Made by a program: the position numbers and the translations under genes
NCBI GenBank assembly: GCA_036620675.1
Contig: JAZHEE010000002.1
DNA length: 64,000 nt
DNA from: Jejubacter sp036620675
GTDB taxonomy: Bacteria; Pseudomonadota; Gammaproteobacteria; Enterobacterales; Enterobacteriaceae
Strand: one strand, 5' to 3'
Notes under the pieces: generated by a model
Database searches by the model: none
The model's input: only the letters and a program-made list of their open reading frames with translations
Told to the model about the DNA's origin: nothing
Part shown: positions 31,749-40,135 of the stretch, piece after piece
Layout: every line of letters starts with the position of its first letter
Position numbering within the stretch: position 1 is the first letter of the stretch

Positions 31749-32738
31749 ATGAGCGGAAAAGCGCCGAAAGCGGCTACCATCAAAGATATCGCCAGACTGG
31801 CTGGCGTCACCAACATTACCGTGTCACGAACCTTTACCGCCCCGGAAAAGGTACGTCCGGAAACCCGGGAACGGATTCTGGCGGCGGCCCGACAGCTTAA
31901 TTACGTGCCTAACGCCTTTGCCCGCAGCATCAAGTCCAGCCGTAGCCGGATTATCGGCGTGGTTACCGACGATACCTTCAATATGGTTTACGCCCATATC
32001 ATCAAAGCGCTGTGCCGACTGGCGGATGCCCGCGGCTATTCGGTGATGATCTTTACCACCAACGGTAATCGTCAGACTGAAGCCAGAGCGCTCAGTACCC
32101 TGGTGAGCTACAAGGCGGCGGGTATCGTGCTATCGGTGGTGGAGGATTCCGATCGCTATGACACCAGCCATATCGATGTGGTTCTCAATTCCGGTACGCC
32201 GCTGATTCAACTGGATCGCCAGTTCGACAGCCGGCTTCCGGCGGTATTTCTGAACAACAGCCGTGCCGGTGAACTGGTGGCCGAAGCGGTGAACCGTAAG
32301 GGATATCGCAATATTCTGGTGGTCGGGGGCAATGAGCATTCGCATATTACTCAGCACCGTATCGCCGGGATCCGCAGCGGCCTGGGGCCAGAAGTGAATG
32401 TGCGCTACTTCTACAGTGATTATCGCTACGAAAATGCCAAAGCAATGCTGCAATCCTGGTTCTCCACGGTCAACGAGCATTATGACTGCATTGTGGGTCT
32501 GAATGGTATGATCACGCTGGCGGCGGTGCATGTGGCGCTGCGCTGGGACTTCCAGGGGCTGGGCTTTATTTCGATCGACGAAGTGCCCTGCGCCGAGGAT
32601 TACCGGGTACTTATCCCCCATATCTGGCACGACAATAATCAATGGGCGAAGCTGGTTTCCGAAAATATGTTTGCCGCCATTGAACGCCAGCCGTTTGAAG
32701 CCCGGGTAATGATCAACGGCTTTCTAAAAAACGTCTGA
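31749..32738 (+). CDS. LacI-family repressor of the polyol/sugar operon
   Basis: The protein has 329 residues. The N-terminal helix-turn-helix (ATIKDIARLAGVTNITVSRTF) with hinge helix (YVPNAFARSIKSSRSRIIGVV) is followed by a periplasmic-binding-protein-like effector domain (residues ~65-329), as in GntR/LacI repressors. Four near-identical palindromes (31678, 32835, 32944, 36464) lie before itself, the ABC operon (two) and the dehydrogenase gene. Their CG-centred 18-bp form is typical for this family. It is thus the evident regulator. The inducer should be the transported sugar or polyol or its product. A 9-bp-armed hairpin (32770-32805) follows. Confidence 0.88.
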   Translation: MSGKAPKAATIKDIARLAGVTNITVSRTFTAPEKVRPETRERILAAARQLNYVPNAFARSIKSSRSRIIGVVTDDTFNMVYAHIIKALCRLADARGYSVMIFTTNGNRQTEARALSTLVSYKAAGIVLSVVEDSDRYDTSHIDVVLNSGTPLIQLDRQFDSRLPAVFLNNSRAGELVAEAVNRKGYRNILVVGGNEHSHITQHRIAGIRSGLGPEVNVRYFYSDYRYENAKAMLQSWFSTVNEHYDCIVGLNGMITLAAVHVALRWDFQGLGFISIDEVPCAEDYRVLIPHIWHDNNQWAKLVSENMFAAIERQPFEARVMINGFLKNV

Positions 32739-32834
32739 AAAATCAACTTATTGATATTTGACTCCTTTACCGCGTCACGGTGCGTGTTAATAAATTGTGA
32801 CGCGGTGCAGGGTTTCGGGTTTTCGTGGATTCTT

Positions 32835-32852
32835 GATGTTGACGTTATCATC
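32835..32852. promoter_or_regulatory. LacI-type operator 1 of the ABC operon
   Basis: GATGTTGACGTTATCATC matches AATGTTGACGTTAACATT at 15 of 18 positions. It lies 109 bp upstream (centre to centre) of the next copy, a spacing compatible with looping. Confidence 0.7.
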
Positions 32853-32943
32853 TTCTGTGCTTAACTTTTGATCGAAGTACAGACAGGTAGTAAAAACAGA
32901 GCGGCATAAAGCCATTCAATGCGTGGTTAACGGTCTCATTTCA

Positions 32944-32961
32944 AATGTTGACGTTAACATT
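32944..32961. promoter_or_regulatory. LacI-type operator 2 of the ABC operon
   Basis: AATGTTGACGTTAACATT, an almost perfect palindrome with a CG centre, lies 55 bp upstream of the binding-protein start. It is the reverse complement of the site at 36464-36481. Confidence 0.8.
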
Positions 32962-33016
32962 AATGGCGTGCGCCTCTCATAACAACAACAGTAACCCTGG
33001 AATCCGGGAGCACCCT

Positions 33017-33934
33017 ATGACTCACATTATTCAACGCATTGGCGCGCTGTGCGCGGCAGCGGCCCTGTTCTGCTTTTCCGCAGCGACCGTCGCCAAACCG
33101 CTGACAATTGGCATGTCGTTTCAGGAGATGAACAACGCCTATTTCGTCACCATGAAACAGGCGCTTGATCAGGCCGCGGGGGAGATTAACGCCCAGGTGA
33201 TTACCGCCGATGCCCGCCACGATGTCTCCAAACAGATCAACGACATCGAAGATATGCTGCAAAAGAAAATCGATATTTTGCTGATCAACCCGGCGGATTC
33301 GGTCGGCGTGGAATCCGCCGTGAATGAAGCGAAGAAGGCCGGGGTGGTGGTGATTGCCATCGATGCCCAGGCCAGGGGGCCTATCGACGCCTTTGTCGGC
33401 TCCAAAAACTACGATGCGGGCTTTAAGTCCGGTGAATATCTGGCGAAAGCGCTGGGTGGTAAAGGTAAAGTCGCCATCCTTGACGGTATTCCGGTGGTGC
33501 CGATCCTCGAACGGGTGAAGGGGTTCGAAGCGGCGATGAAGAAGTACCCGAATATTGAGGTCGTCACCAAACAGAACGGACGCCAGGAGCGCGATACCGC
33601 AATGAACGTTACCGAAAATATTCTGCAGGGCAATCCGGATCTTGCCGGGCTGTTTAGCGTGAATGACGTCGGCGCCCTTGGCGCGCTCTCGGCCATTCAG
33701 GCGGCTGGCGCCAGCGTTAAACTGGTGAGCGTGGATGGTCATCCGGAAGCCATCAAAGAGATTATGAAGCCCAACTCGCCGTTTATCGCCACCTCGGCGC
33801 AATATCCGCGCGATATGGTGAGGCTGGGCATTGGCGTGGGGCTGGCGAAACACTGGGGCAGCCAGGTTCCGAAAACCGTGCCGCTGGATGTGAAGCTGAT
33901 TACCAAAGATAACGGCAAAGATTTTAGCTGGTAA
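33017..33934 (+). CDS. Sugar/polyol ABC transporter, periplasmic binding protein
   Basis: The protein has 305 residues of the ribose-binding (Peripla_BP_4) type. Signal peptide: IGALCAAAALFCFSAATVAKP. The mature part starts LTIGMSFQEMNNAYFVTMKQAL and contains DARHDVSKQINDIEDML, DILLINPADSVGVESAV and VVIAIDAQARG. It resembles RbsB-like proteins but not one I can name. ATG 33017 has GGGAG ahead; the longer frame upstream would run through the operator. First gene of a three-gene transporter operon that precedes a dehydrogenase and a kinase, suggesting a polyol ligand. Confidence 0.85.
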   Translation: MTHIIQRIGALCAAAALFCFSAATVAKPLTIGMSFQEMNNAYFVTMKQALDQAAGEINAQVITADARHDVSKQINDIEDMLQKKIDILLINPADSVGVESAVNEAKKAGVVVIAIDAQARGPIDAFVGSKNYDAGFKSGEYLAKALGGKGKVAILDGIPVVPILERVKGFEAAMKKYPNIEVVTKQNGRQERDTAMNVTENILQGNPDLAGLFSVNDVGALGALSAIQAAGASVKLVSVDGHPEAIKEIMKPNSPFIATSAQYPRDMVRLGIGVGLAKHWGSQVPKTVPLDVKLITKDNGKDFSW

Positions 33935-33952
33935 GCCGTCGGGAGAGTGCTG

Positions 33953-35443
33953 ATGGAACCGTTACTGCAACTGACCGGCATCCATAAATCCTTCCCCGGA
34001 GTACGGGCGCTGGATGATATCCACTTCAGCCTGAAGGCGGGGGAGATCCACGCGCTGCTGGGGGAAAACGGTGCCGGAAAATCGACGCTGATGAAGGTGC
34101 TGTGCGGCATCTATCAGCCCGATGGCGGCGAGATCCGTATCGATGGCCAGCGCCAGCGCTTTCGCAGCTACCGCGACGCTATCGACGCCGGTATTGGCAT
34201 TATTTTTCAGGAATTCTCACTGATTCCGGAACTGAACGCGGTGGAGAACATCTTCCTGAACCGGGAGTTACGCAATTCGCTGGGGCTGCTGGACAGGCGG
34301 GCGATGCGCGCGCGCGCCGCCGCCATCTTTAAGCGGCTGGGCATCACTATCGATACCGGGGTTCCGGTGGAAAGCCTGAGCGTGGCCCAGCAACAGTTTG
34401 TGGAAATCGCCAAGGCGCTGGCGCTGGAGGCGCGCATTCTGGTGCTGGACGAGCCCACTGCCACCCTGACTCCTGGCGAGGCGGAACACCTGTTCAGCGT
34501 GATGCGCGATCTGCAACTGATGGGGGTGGGGATGGTATTTATCTCGCACCATCTGGAGGAGATCTTTAGCGTTTGTGACGCCGTCACGGTGCTGCGGGAC
34601 GGTGGTTATGTCGGTACGGTGACCACATCGGATACCGACAGTACGGCTCTGGTCGAGATGATGGTCGGTCGCCGGGTGGAACAGACTTTTCCGCCGAAGG
34701 ATCACCCGGTGGACGTCGAGGCTACGCTGCTGGAAGCGTCGCTCCAGCCCGGGCGAGGGATGCGGCCCATTGAATTCACGCTGCACCCCGGCGAAATACT
34801 CGGCTTCGCCGGTCTGGTGGGCTCCGGGCGTACCGAAACTGCCGAAGCGCTGATTGGCGCGCGTCCCTGCTGGCGTAAAAGGGTACGTCTTAACGGGCGG
34901 GAGATCCGGTTGCGCAGCCCGGCCGACGCGCTGGCCCAGGGCATAGGGCTGTTACCGGAAAGTCGTAAAACTGGCGGCCTGGTTCTGTCGTTCAGCGTGG
35001 CGCGCAATATCACCCTGAACAAAAATGCCCGCTGGCTGCGCTGGTTTGTTCACGGGGCCCGGGACCGGTCGCAGGTGGCGGAGCTTATCGAGCGGGTAGG
35101 AGTTCGCACGCCCAATGCCGATGCTGAGGTGAATACCCTGAGCGGTGGCAATCAGCAAAAGGTGGTGATCGCCCGCTGGCTGAATCACGACTGTCGGGTG
35201 CTGATTTTCGACGAGCCGACCCGCGGCATCGACGTTGGGGCCAAGGCGGAGATCTATCAGTTAATGCGCCAGCTTACCCGCAAAGGGATCGCTATCATCA
35301 TGATCTCATCGGAACTGCCGGAGGTCATCGGAGTGTGCGATCGGGTACTGGTTTTTCGCGGCGGCGAAGTTGTCGCCGAGTTGAGCGGGCCGGAGATAGA
35401 CGCCGGTACCATTATGTTACAGGCTACGGGGAATGCATCATGA
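33953..35443 (+). CDS. Sugar/polyol ABC transporter, double ATPase
   Basis: The protein has 496 residues and the two fused ABC domains usual for CUT2 transporters. Domain 1 has GENGAGKSTLMKVL, LSVAQQQFVEIAKALA and ILVLDEPTATLTPGE. Domain 2 has a degenerate Walker A (GLVGSGRTETAEALIG), LSGGNQQKVVIARWL and LIFDEPTRGIDVGAK. It is similar in architecture to RbsA/XylG and to AraG in the same window, but distinct in sequence. It overlaps the permease gene by ATGA. ATG 33953 follows GGGAG. Confidence 0.9.
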   Translation: MEPLLQLTGIHKSFPGVRALDDIHFSLKAGEIHALLGENGAGKSTLMKVLCGIYQPDGGEIRIDGQRQRFRSYRDAIDAGIGIIFQEFSLIPELNAVENIFLNRELRNSLGLLDRRAMRARAAAIFKRLGITIDTGVPVESLSVAQQQFVEIAKALALEARILVLDEPTATLTPGEAEHLFSVMRDLQLMGVGMVFISHHLEEIFSVCDAVTVLRDGGYVGTVTTSDTDSTALVEMMVGRRVEQTFPPKDHPVDVEATLLEASLQPGRGMRPIEFTLHPGEILGFAGLVGSGRTETAEALIGARPCWRKRVRLNGREIRLRSPADALAQGIGLLPESRKTGGLVLSFSVARNITLNKNARWLRWFVHGARDRSQVAELIERVGVRTPNADAEVNTLSGGNQQKVVIARWLNHDCRVLIFDEPTRGIDVGAKAEIYQLMRQLTRKGIAIIMISSELPEVIGVCDRVLVFRGGEVVAELSGPEIDAGTIMLQATGNAS

Positions 35444-36426
35444 GTACGCTTCCACAGTCCCAGGGCTTGCAGGGAACGCGGCCTGCGGCGCGCAGTCGGT
35501 TGGATCGCTGCCTCCATCATCCGGCATTTTTGCCGTTCATCGGTTTCATCGTGCTGTTTGCGCTGATGATTTTTATCAACGATAACTTCCTGACTGCCAA
35601 CAATCTGACTAACGTGGCGCGTCAGGTGTCGATCAATGCCATTATCGCGGTGGGTATGACCTGCGCCATTCTCAGCGGCGGTATCGATCTGTCGGTAGGG
35701 CCGGTGATGGCGCTTTCCGGTACCGTTGCCGCGGGTCTGATGGTGGCCGGTGTGCCGGTGCCGCTGGCGATGCTGGCCGGTCTGGCAGTCGGTACCGCTT
35801 TTGGCGCTATTAACGGCAGTTGCATCGCCTGGCTGCGGATGCCGCCGATTATCGTGACCCTGGCGACCATGGGCATTGCCCGCGGCCTGGGGCTGATCTA
35901 CACCGGCGGCTATCCGATTTCCGGACTGCCGGACGCCTTCTCCTGGCTGGGACGTGGCACGCTTTTAGGGATACAGGTGCCGATTCTGGTGATGGTGCTG
36001 GTTTATCTGCTGGCCTGGATCGTGCTTAACCATATGCCTTTTGGCCGCCACCTCTATTCGGTGGGCGGCAACGTTGAGGCGGCACGACTGAGCGGAATTC
36101 GGGTGCCCCGGGTGCGTCTGCTGGTTTACGTGATTAGCGGCTTTACTGCGGCGCTGGCCGGACTGGTGCTCAGCTCGCGCCTGCTGAGCGGTCAGCCCAA
36201 CGCCGGAGAGGGGTTCGAACTGGACGCCATCGCTGCTGTAGTGCTGGGCGGCGCTGCCATTGCCGGGGGCAGGGGGGCCATTATCGGTACCCTGGTCGGG
36301 GCGATGATGCTGGGGGTACTGAATAATGGCCTGAATCTGATGGGCGTCTCCCCCTATGTTCAGAACGTGATCAAAGGCGCCATTATCCTTGCCGCTATCT
36401 GGATGAGCTCAATGAAGCGGCGCTAA
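35440..36426 (+). CDS. Sugar/polyol ABC transporter, permease
   Basis: The protein has 328 residues with about ten membrane helices. RbsC-type signatures are ILSGGIDLSVGPVMALSGTVAAG, GRHLYSVGGNVEAARLSGIRV and IAAVVLGGAAIAGGRGAIIGTLVGA. The start ATG overlaps the ATPase stop (ATGA), indicating coupling; in-frame codons before it belong to the ATPase region. It completes a CUT2 importer with its two upstream partners. Confidence 0.92.
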   Translation: MSTLPQSQGLQGTRPAARSRLDRCLHHPAFLPFIGFIVLFALMIFINDNFLTANNLTNVARQVSINAIIAVGMTCAILSGGIDLSVGPVMALSGTVAAGLMVAGVPVPLAMLAGLAVGTAFGAINGSCIAWLRMPPIIVTLATMGIARGLGLIYTGGYPISGLPDAFSWLGRGTLLGIQVPILVMVLVYLLAWIVLNHMPFGRHLYSVGGNVEAARLSGIRVPRVRLLVYVISGFTAALAGLVLSSRLLSGQPNAGEGFELDAIAAVVLGGAAIAGGRGAIIGTLVGAMMLGVLNNGLNLMGVSPYVQNVIKGAIILAAIWMSSMKRR

Positions 36427-36463
36427 ATAGCCGGGGCGTATTCGCCCCTATTATTGAACAACA

Positions 36464-36481
36464 AATGTTAACGTCAACATT
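36464..36481. promoter_or_regulatory. LacI-type operator before the dehydrogenase gene
   Basis: AATGTTAACGTCAACATT lies 15 bp before the dehydrogenase ATG and is the exact reverse complement of the operator at 32944. Its place close to the start suggests that the dehydrogenase-kinase pair also has its own repressed promoter. Confidence 0.8.
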
Positions 36482-36496
36482 CCTGGAGGGAGAATC

Positions 36497-37579
36497 ATGC
36501 AAAACTTACCTGACGAGATTAAACGCCTGGTGAATCACGGCCCGAAAGATTATCGCCTTGAGCGGGCGCCGCTGCCGAAACCCGGCCCCAACGAGCTGCT
36601 GGTCAAAGTGGGCGCCTGCGGTATCTGCGCCTCGGACGTGCACTGCCATCACGGCGCGCCCATGTACTGGGGCAGCGACAGCCAACCCGCCTGGGTCAAA
36701 ACCCCGGTGGTGGTAGGGCATGAATTCTACGGTACCGTAGTAGGTTACGGGCCGGGGGCGCTGGAGCATTTTAACGTTAAGGTGGGAGAACGGGTGATAG
36801 CCGAACAGATAGTGCCCTGCAACAAGTGTCGATTCTGCCAGGATGGTAAATACTGGATGTGCGAAAAGCACGATATCTATGGCTTTCAGCGTGAAGATGC
36901 CGATGGCGGCATGGCGGACTATATGATCTTTAAGCCCAACAGCCGGGTACATCGCATTCCCGACAGCCTGACCCACGAAGAGTGCGCGCTGATCGAGCCG
37001 TTCGCCTGCGCGGTACATGCGGTAAACCGCGCCTCTATCGAATTTAACGACGTGGTGGTGCTGGCCGGGGCTGGGCCGTTGGGACTGGGGATGATTCAGG
37101 CGACGCGGCTTAAAAATCCTAAACTGTTTATCGTACTGGATACGGTTCCGGCGCGGCTGGAACTGGCGCGCAAGCTGGGGGCGGATCTGGTGATTAACCC
37201 GCTGGAAGAGGACGCTATCGGTAAAGTGAAACAACTCACTGACGGATACGGCTGCGACGTTTATATCGAAGCCACCGGCAACCCGGCGGGGGTAAAGCAG
37301 GGACTGCAGATGATCCGTAAGCTTGGGCGCTATGTGGAATTCAGCGTGTTCGGCGAAGAAACCACGGTGGACTGGTCGATTATCGGCGATCGTAAAGAAC
37401 TGGAGGTGCGCGGTTCTCACCTCGGGCCTCATTGCTATGAAACGGTGATCAACTTCTTTGCCCGTAAGCTGTTTACGGCGGAAGGGGTGGTCACCCATAC
37501 CCTGCCTCTGGATCAGTGGGAACAGGGATTTGCCATGGCGGCCAGCGGTGAATCGATCAAGGTGCTACTGGTGCCTTAA
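36497..37579 (+). CDS. Zinc-dependent polyol dehydrogenase, erythritol/threitol dehydrogenase-like
   Basis: The protein has 360 residues of the medium-chain alcohol dehydrogenase family. GACGICASDVHCHHG holds the catalytic-zinc Cys, VVGHEFYGTVVGYG the His-Glu pair, and CNKCRFCQDGKYWMC the four structural-zinc cysteines. VVVLAGAGPLGLGMIQ is the NAD-binding glycine motif. The closest type I recall is the mycobacterial erythritol/L-threitol dehydrogenase (shared GxSExVPC-like EQIVPC, YGCDVYIEATG and DWSIIGDRKELEV). The likely reaction is oxidation of a C4 or C5 polyol to a ketose, which the next gene product would phosphorylate. GGAGGGAG precedes the ATG. Confidence 0.8.
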   Translation: MQNLPDEIKRLVNHGPKDYRLERAPLPKPGPNELLVKVGACGICASDVHCHHGAPMYWGSDSQPAWVKTPVVVGHEFYGTVVGYGPGALEHFNVKVGERVIAEQIVPCNKCRFCQDGKYWMCEKHDIYGFQREDADGGMADYMIFKPNSRVHRIPDSLTHEECALIEPFACAVHAVNRASIEFNDVVVLAGAGPLGLGMIQATRLKNPKLFIVLDTVPARLELARKLGADLVINPLEEDAIGKVKQLTDGYGCDVYIEATGNPAGVKQGLQMIRKLGRYVEFSVFGEETTVDWSIIGDRKELEVRGSHLGPHCYETVINFFARKLFTAEGVVTHTLPLDQWEQGFAMAASGESIKVLLVP

Positions 37580-37587
37580 CGGAGTCA

Positions 37588-39141
37588 ATGATGGGATATG
37601 TCATGGGGATTGATGTCGGCACCGGGAGTACCAAAGGGGTGCTGATGAATCGCCGCGGTGAAATTGTGGCTACCGCCGCCAGGGCCTACGACGTGAAAAC
37701 GCCGCAGCCGATGTGGGCGGAGCAGGAAGGTCAGGTGTGGCTGGATGCGGTACTGGAGGTGGCCGAATGCCTGGCGACGTCGGCGCCAGATGCCGCGCAG
37801 GTGGCAGCTATTTGCGTCAGTTCGCTGTATGGCGGGGCGGGGATTCCGGTCGATGCGCAGATGCGGCCGCTGGCGCCGTGCCTGATCTGGATGGACAGGC
37901 GGGCGGAACAGGAGTCGCAGTGGGTGAGGGAACAGGTGGATGTGACCCGGCTCGAAGCTATTACCGGCAATGGCGTGGACAGCTACTATGGGTTCACCAA
38001 ACTGCTGTGGATTAAGCGTCACTGGCCTGAAGTCTGGGCCGGTTCCCGCTGGTTTCTGCCCCCCAACAGCTTTATCAACCACGCCCTGTGCGGTGAGCTG
38101 GCGGTGGATCACAGTTCCGCAGGCAATATCGGCGGTGTCTATGACCTGACGCAGCGCCGCTGGTCGCCGGAGGCCTGTGCCATGTTGGGGCTGGATATCG
38201 ACAAGTTGCCGCCGCGGCTGGTGGAAAGTCACGAGGTCGTAGGGGGGCTGCTGCCGGAAATGGCGCAGCGTCTGGGGCTGCGGGCCGGAACACCGGTGGT
38301 CGCGGGGGGCGTCGACGCCGCGGTGGCGACTCTGGCGGCGGGGGTGACTGAACCTGGCGATCACGTGGCGATGATCGGTACTTCCATGTGCTGGGGCTTC
38401 ATTAACCGGGATGTGGATGCCGGGCAGCGGCTGGTGAGCTTTCCACACGTGTGGGACGGTATGCGTGAAACCTACTCCTTCGGCGGCGCCATTACCGCAG
38501 GTGCTTCGGTGAGCTGGTTTGTCGAGCAGTTCTGCGCGGGCGATCGCGAAGCCGCCACCAGGGAAGAAACCTCGGTCTGGCAGCAACTGGAACAGAAAGC
38601 ACGGGATCTGGCCCCTGGTGCCAACGGGTTACTGTTCCTGCCTTATCTGATGGGCGAACGCAGCCCGGTCTGGGACGCCCGCGCCAGCGGCGCGGTGCTG
38701 GGCATGAGCCTGTTCCATACCCGCCACCATCTCTACCGGGCGGTGCTGGAAGGCGTCAGCCTGGCGCTGCGTGACAATATTGAAGCGGCGCGCAGCGGCG
38801 GTCGGGCGCTAAACCGGCGGTTGATTGTGGTGGGGGGGGCGGCGGCGTCTGCACTGTGGATGCAGATTATCGCTGACGTCACCGGCTTTCCGGTGGTGAC
38901 CATCGAACAAGAGGTGGAAGCGCCGCTTGGCGACGCAATGCTGGCGGCGCGTGCTATCGGCTGGTTGAATGATATCAATGAGGCTCGCCGCTGGTTTACC
39001 CTGGGGCCGGAAGTGACACCACGGCCCGAAGCTCAGGCCCGCTACGATCGATTGTTCCCACTGTTTCGCGATTTGTATCGTAATAATCGTGACATAATGC
39101 ACCAACTGGCTGCGCTGCGCGTCGCAGATGCTGAACTATAG
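37588..39141 (+). CDS. FGGY-family carbohydrate kinase
   Basis: The protein has about 517 residues. GIDVGTGSTKGVLMNRRGE (near the N terminus) is the phosphate-1 loop; ICVSSLYGGAGIPVD and CLIWMDRRAEQE follow. GLLFLPYLMGERSPVWDARASG and IVVGGAAASALWMQIIADVTG are C-terminal FGGY signatures. Family members phosphorylate ketoses such as xylulose, ribulose or erythrulose. With the dehydrogenase nine bases upstream it makes a polyol-to-ketose-phosphate route. A pentitol route would end in xylulose or ribulose 5-phosphate, needing no further genes. ATG 37591 is an equally good start. A terminator follows the gene. Confidence 0.85.
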   Translation: MMGYVMGIDVGTGSTKGVLMNRRGEIVATAARAYDVKTPQPMWAEQEGQVWLDAVLEVAECLATSAPDAAQVAAICVSSLYGGAGIPVDAQMRPLAPCLIWMDRRAEQESQWVREQVDVTRLEAITGNGVDSYYGFTKLLWIKRHWPEVWAGSRWFLPPNSFINHALCGELAVDHSSAGNIGGVYDLTQRRWSPEACAMLGLDIDKLPPRLVESHEVVGGLLPEMAQRLGLRAGTPVVAGGVDAAVATLAAGVTEPGDHVAMIGTSMCWGFINRDVDAGQRLVSFPHVWDGMRETYSFGGAITAGASVSWFVEQFCAGDREAATREETSVWQQLEQKARDLAPGANGLLFLPYLMGERSPVWDARASGAVLGMSLFHTRHHLYRAVLEGVSLALRDNIEAARSGGRALNRRLIVVGGAAASALWMQIIADVTGFPVVTIEQEVEAPLGDAMLAARAIGWLNDINEARRWFTLGPEVTPRPEAQARYDRLFPLFRDLYRNNRDIMHQLAALRVADAEL

Positions 39142-39153
39142 CAAAAAGTTATC

Positions 39154-39187
39154 AATCCCCGGCCCTTACCGGCGGGGATTCTTTTTT
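39154..39187 (+). terminator. Rho-independent terminator after the kinase gene
   Basis: AATCCCCGGCC pairs with CGGCGGGGATT around CTTAC, allowing one bulge, followed by CTTTTTT. Confidence 0.85.
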
Positions 39188-39257
39188 ATTCTGAAAGCGT
39201 AACGTCAGATACACCGCGCCCTGAGGCGATAATCAAATATGGCGAGCTTTGCCATGC

Positions 39258-39312
39258 TGTCTATACTTACATGGTTGAATGATAATGAAAGGTAACACTT
39301 TCATTATCATTC
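39258..39312 (+). promoter_or_regulatory. otsBA promoter (sigmaS-type -10) with a 36-bp perfect inverted repeat
   Basis: CTATACTT at 39261-39268 is an ideal sigmaS-type -10, as expected for otsBA. Right after the predicted start site, GAATGATAATGAAAG (39277-39291) and CTTTCATTATCATTC (39298-39312) form a perfect 15-bp inverted repeat with loop GTAACA. The GATAAT/ATTATC hexamers recall Fur-box halves, but spacing differs from a classical Fur box. It could be an operator or an mRNA 5' hairpin. Confidence 0.6.
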
Positions 39313-39337
39313 ATATCACATAAGGAGGAGACAGAAG

Positions 39338-40135
39338 GTGACTGATGATTCATCTGTACCGCCCCTCATTCCCGGCCATTTCGGCTTTTTCTTCGATTTA
39401 GACGGTACTCTGGCAGAGATTCAGCCACGCCCGGAACGGGTCTTTATTCCGGAGCCGGTACGCCAGTTGTTGGGGCAACTGGCGGAAATGACCCACGGGG
39501 CTGTGGCATTGATTTCAGGGCGCTCCATAGCCGAGCTGGATAAGCTGGCTGCCCCGCTGCGTTTACCGCTGGCGGGCGTGCATGGCGCAGAACGCCGTGA
39601 TATCCATGGTAAGACCCATCGTTTCGAACTGGATCCCGCGCTGGCGGCCAGGCTGCAGGAGAGTCTGAATTATGGGCTTTCCCCGCTCGACGGTACCTGG
39701 CTGGAAAACAAAGGTGTCGCGTTTGCGCTGCACTATCGTCAGGCCCCGCAACATGCCCGCGCCGTCATGGCGCTGGCGCAGGGGGTGGTGGCTCAGCATC
39801 CTACGCTGATGCTTCAGCCCGGAAAGTGCGTGGTGGAGATTAAAGCGCAGGCGGTAAGTAAAGGCGCGGCTATCGAGTCCTTTATAGGCGAATCACCGTT
39901 CAGCGGGCGCAGGCCGCTGTTTATCGGTGACGACTTAACCGATGAAAGCGGTTTCGAGGTGGTCAACCGTCTGCATGGGATCAGCATCAAGGTCGGGGAG
40001 GGAGAGACCCGGGCGCAGCATCGCCTGCCCGGCGTGGGCGAGGTTCATCGCTGGCTGGCGCAGGTTGTAAGTCAGCAAAACGATAATATCACCATGAGGA
40101 GGTCAGGTAATGAGTCGCTTAGTCGTAGTCTCTAA
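39338..40135 (+). CDS. otsB: Trehalose-6-phosphate phosphatase OtsB
   Basis: The protein has 265 residues of the HAD superfamily, with FFDLDGTLAEIQPRP as the catalytic DxDGT motif near residue 15, VALISGRSIAELDKLA, LAGVHGAERRDIHGKTH, GKCVVEIKAQAVSKGAAI and the FIGDDLTDESGFEVVN acidic motif. All match E. coli OtsB. It releases trehalose from trehalose-6-phosphate for osmotic protection. The start is GTG 39338 with AAGGAGGAG upstream. Its end overlaps otsA by 26 bp. Confidence 0.96.
   Translation: MTDDSSVPPLIPGHFGFFFDLDGTLAEIQPRPERVFIPEPVRQLLGQLAEMTHGAVALISGRSIAELDKLAAPLRLPLAGVHGAERRDIHGKTHRFELDPALAARLQESLNYGLSPLDGTWLENKGVAFALHYRQAPQHARAVMALAQGVVAQHPTLMLQPGKCVVEIKAQAVSKGAAIESFIGESPFSGRRPLFIGDDLTDESGFEVVNRLHGISIKVGEGETRAQHRLPGVGEVHRWLAQVVSQQNDNITMRRSGNESLSRSL

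Noticed and set aside
36506..37498. 330-codon frame opposite the dehydrogenase gene
   Set aside because: Antisense shadow; the dehydrogenase shows zinc and NAD motifs and good start signals.
39277..39312. otsBA inverted repeat as Rho-independent terminator of the kinase gene
   Set aside because: AT-rich stem without T-run, more than 130 bp after the kinase stop and downstream of the otsBA -10; a real terminator already exists at 39154-39187.
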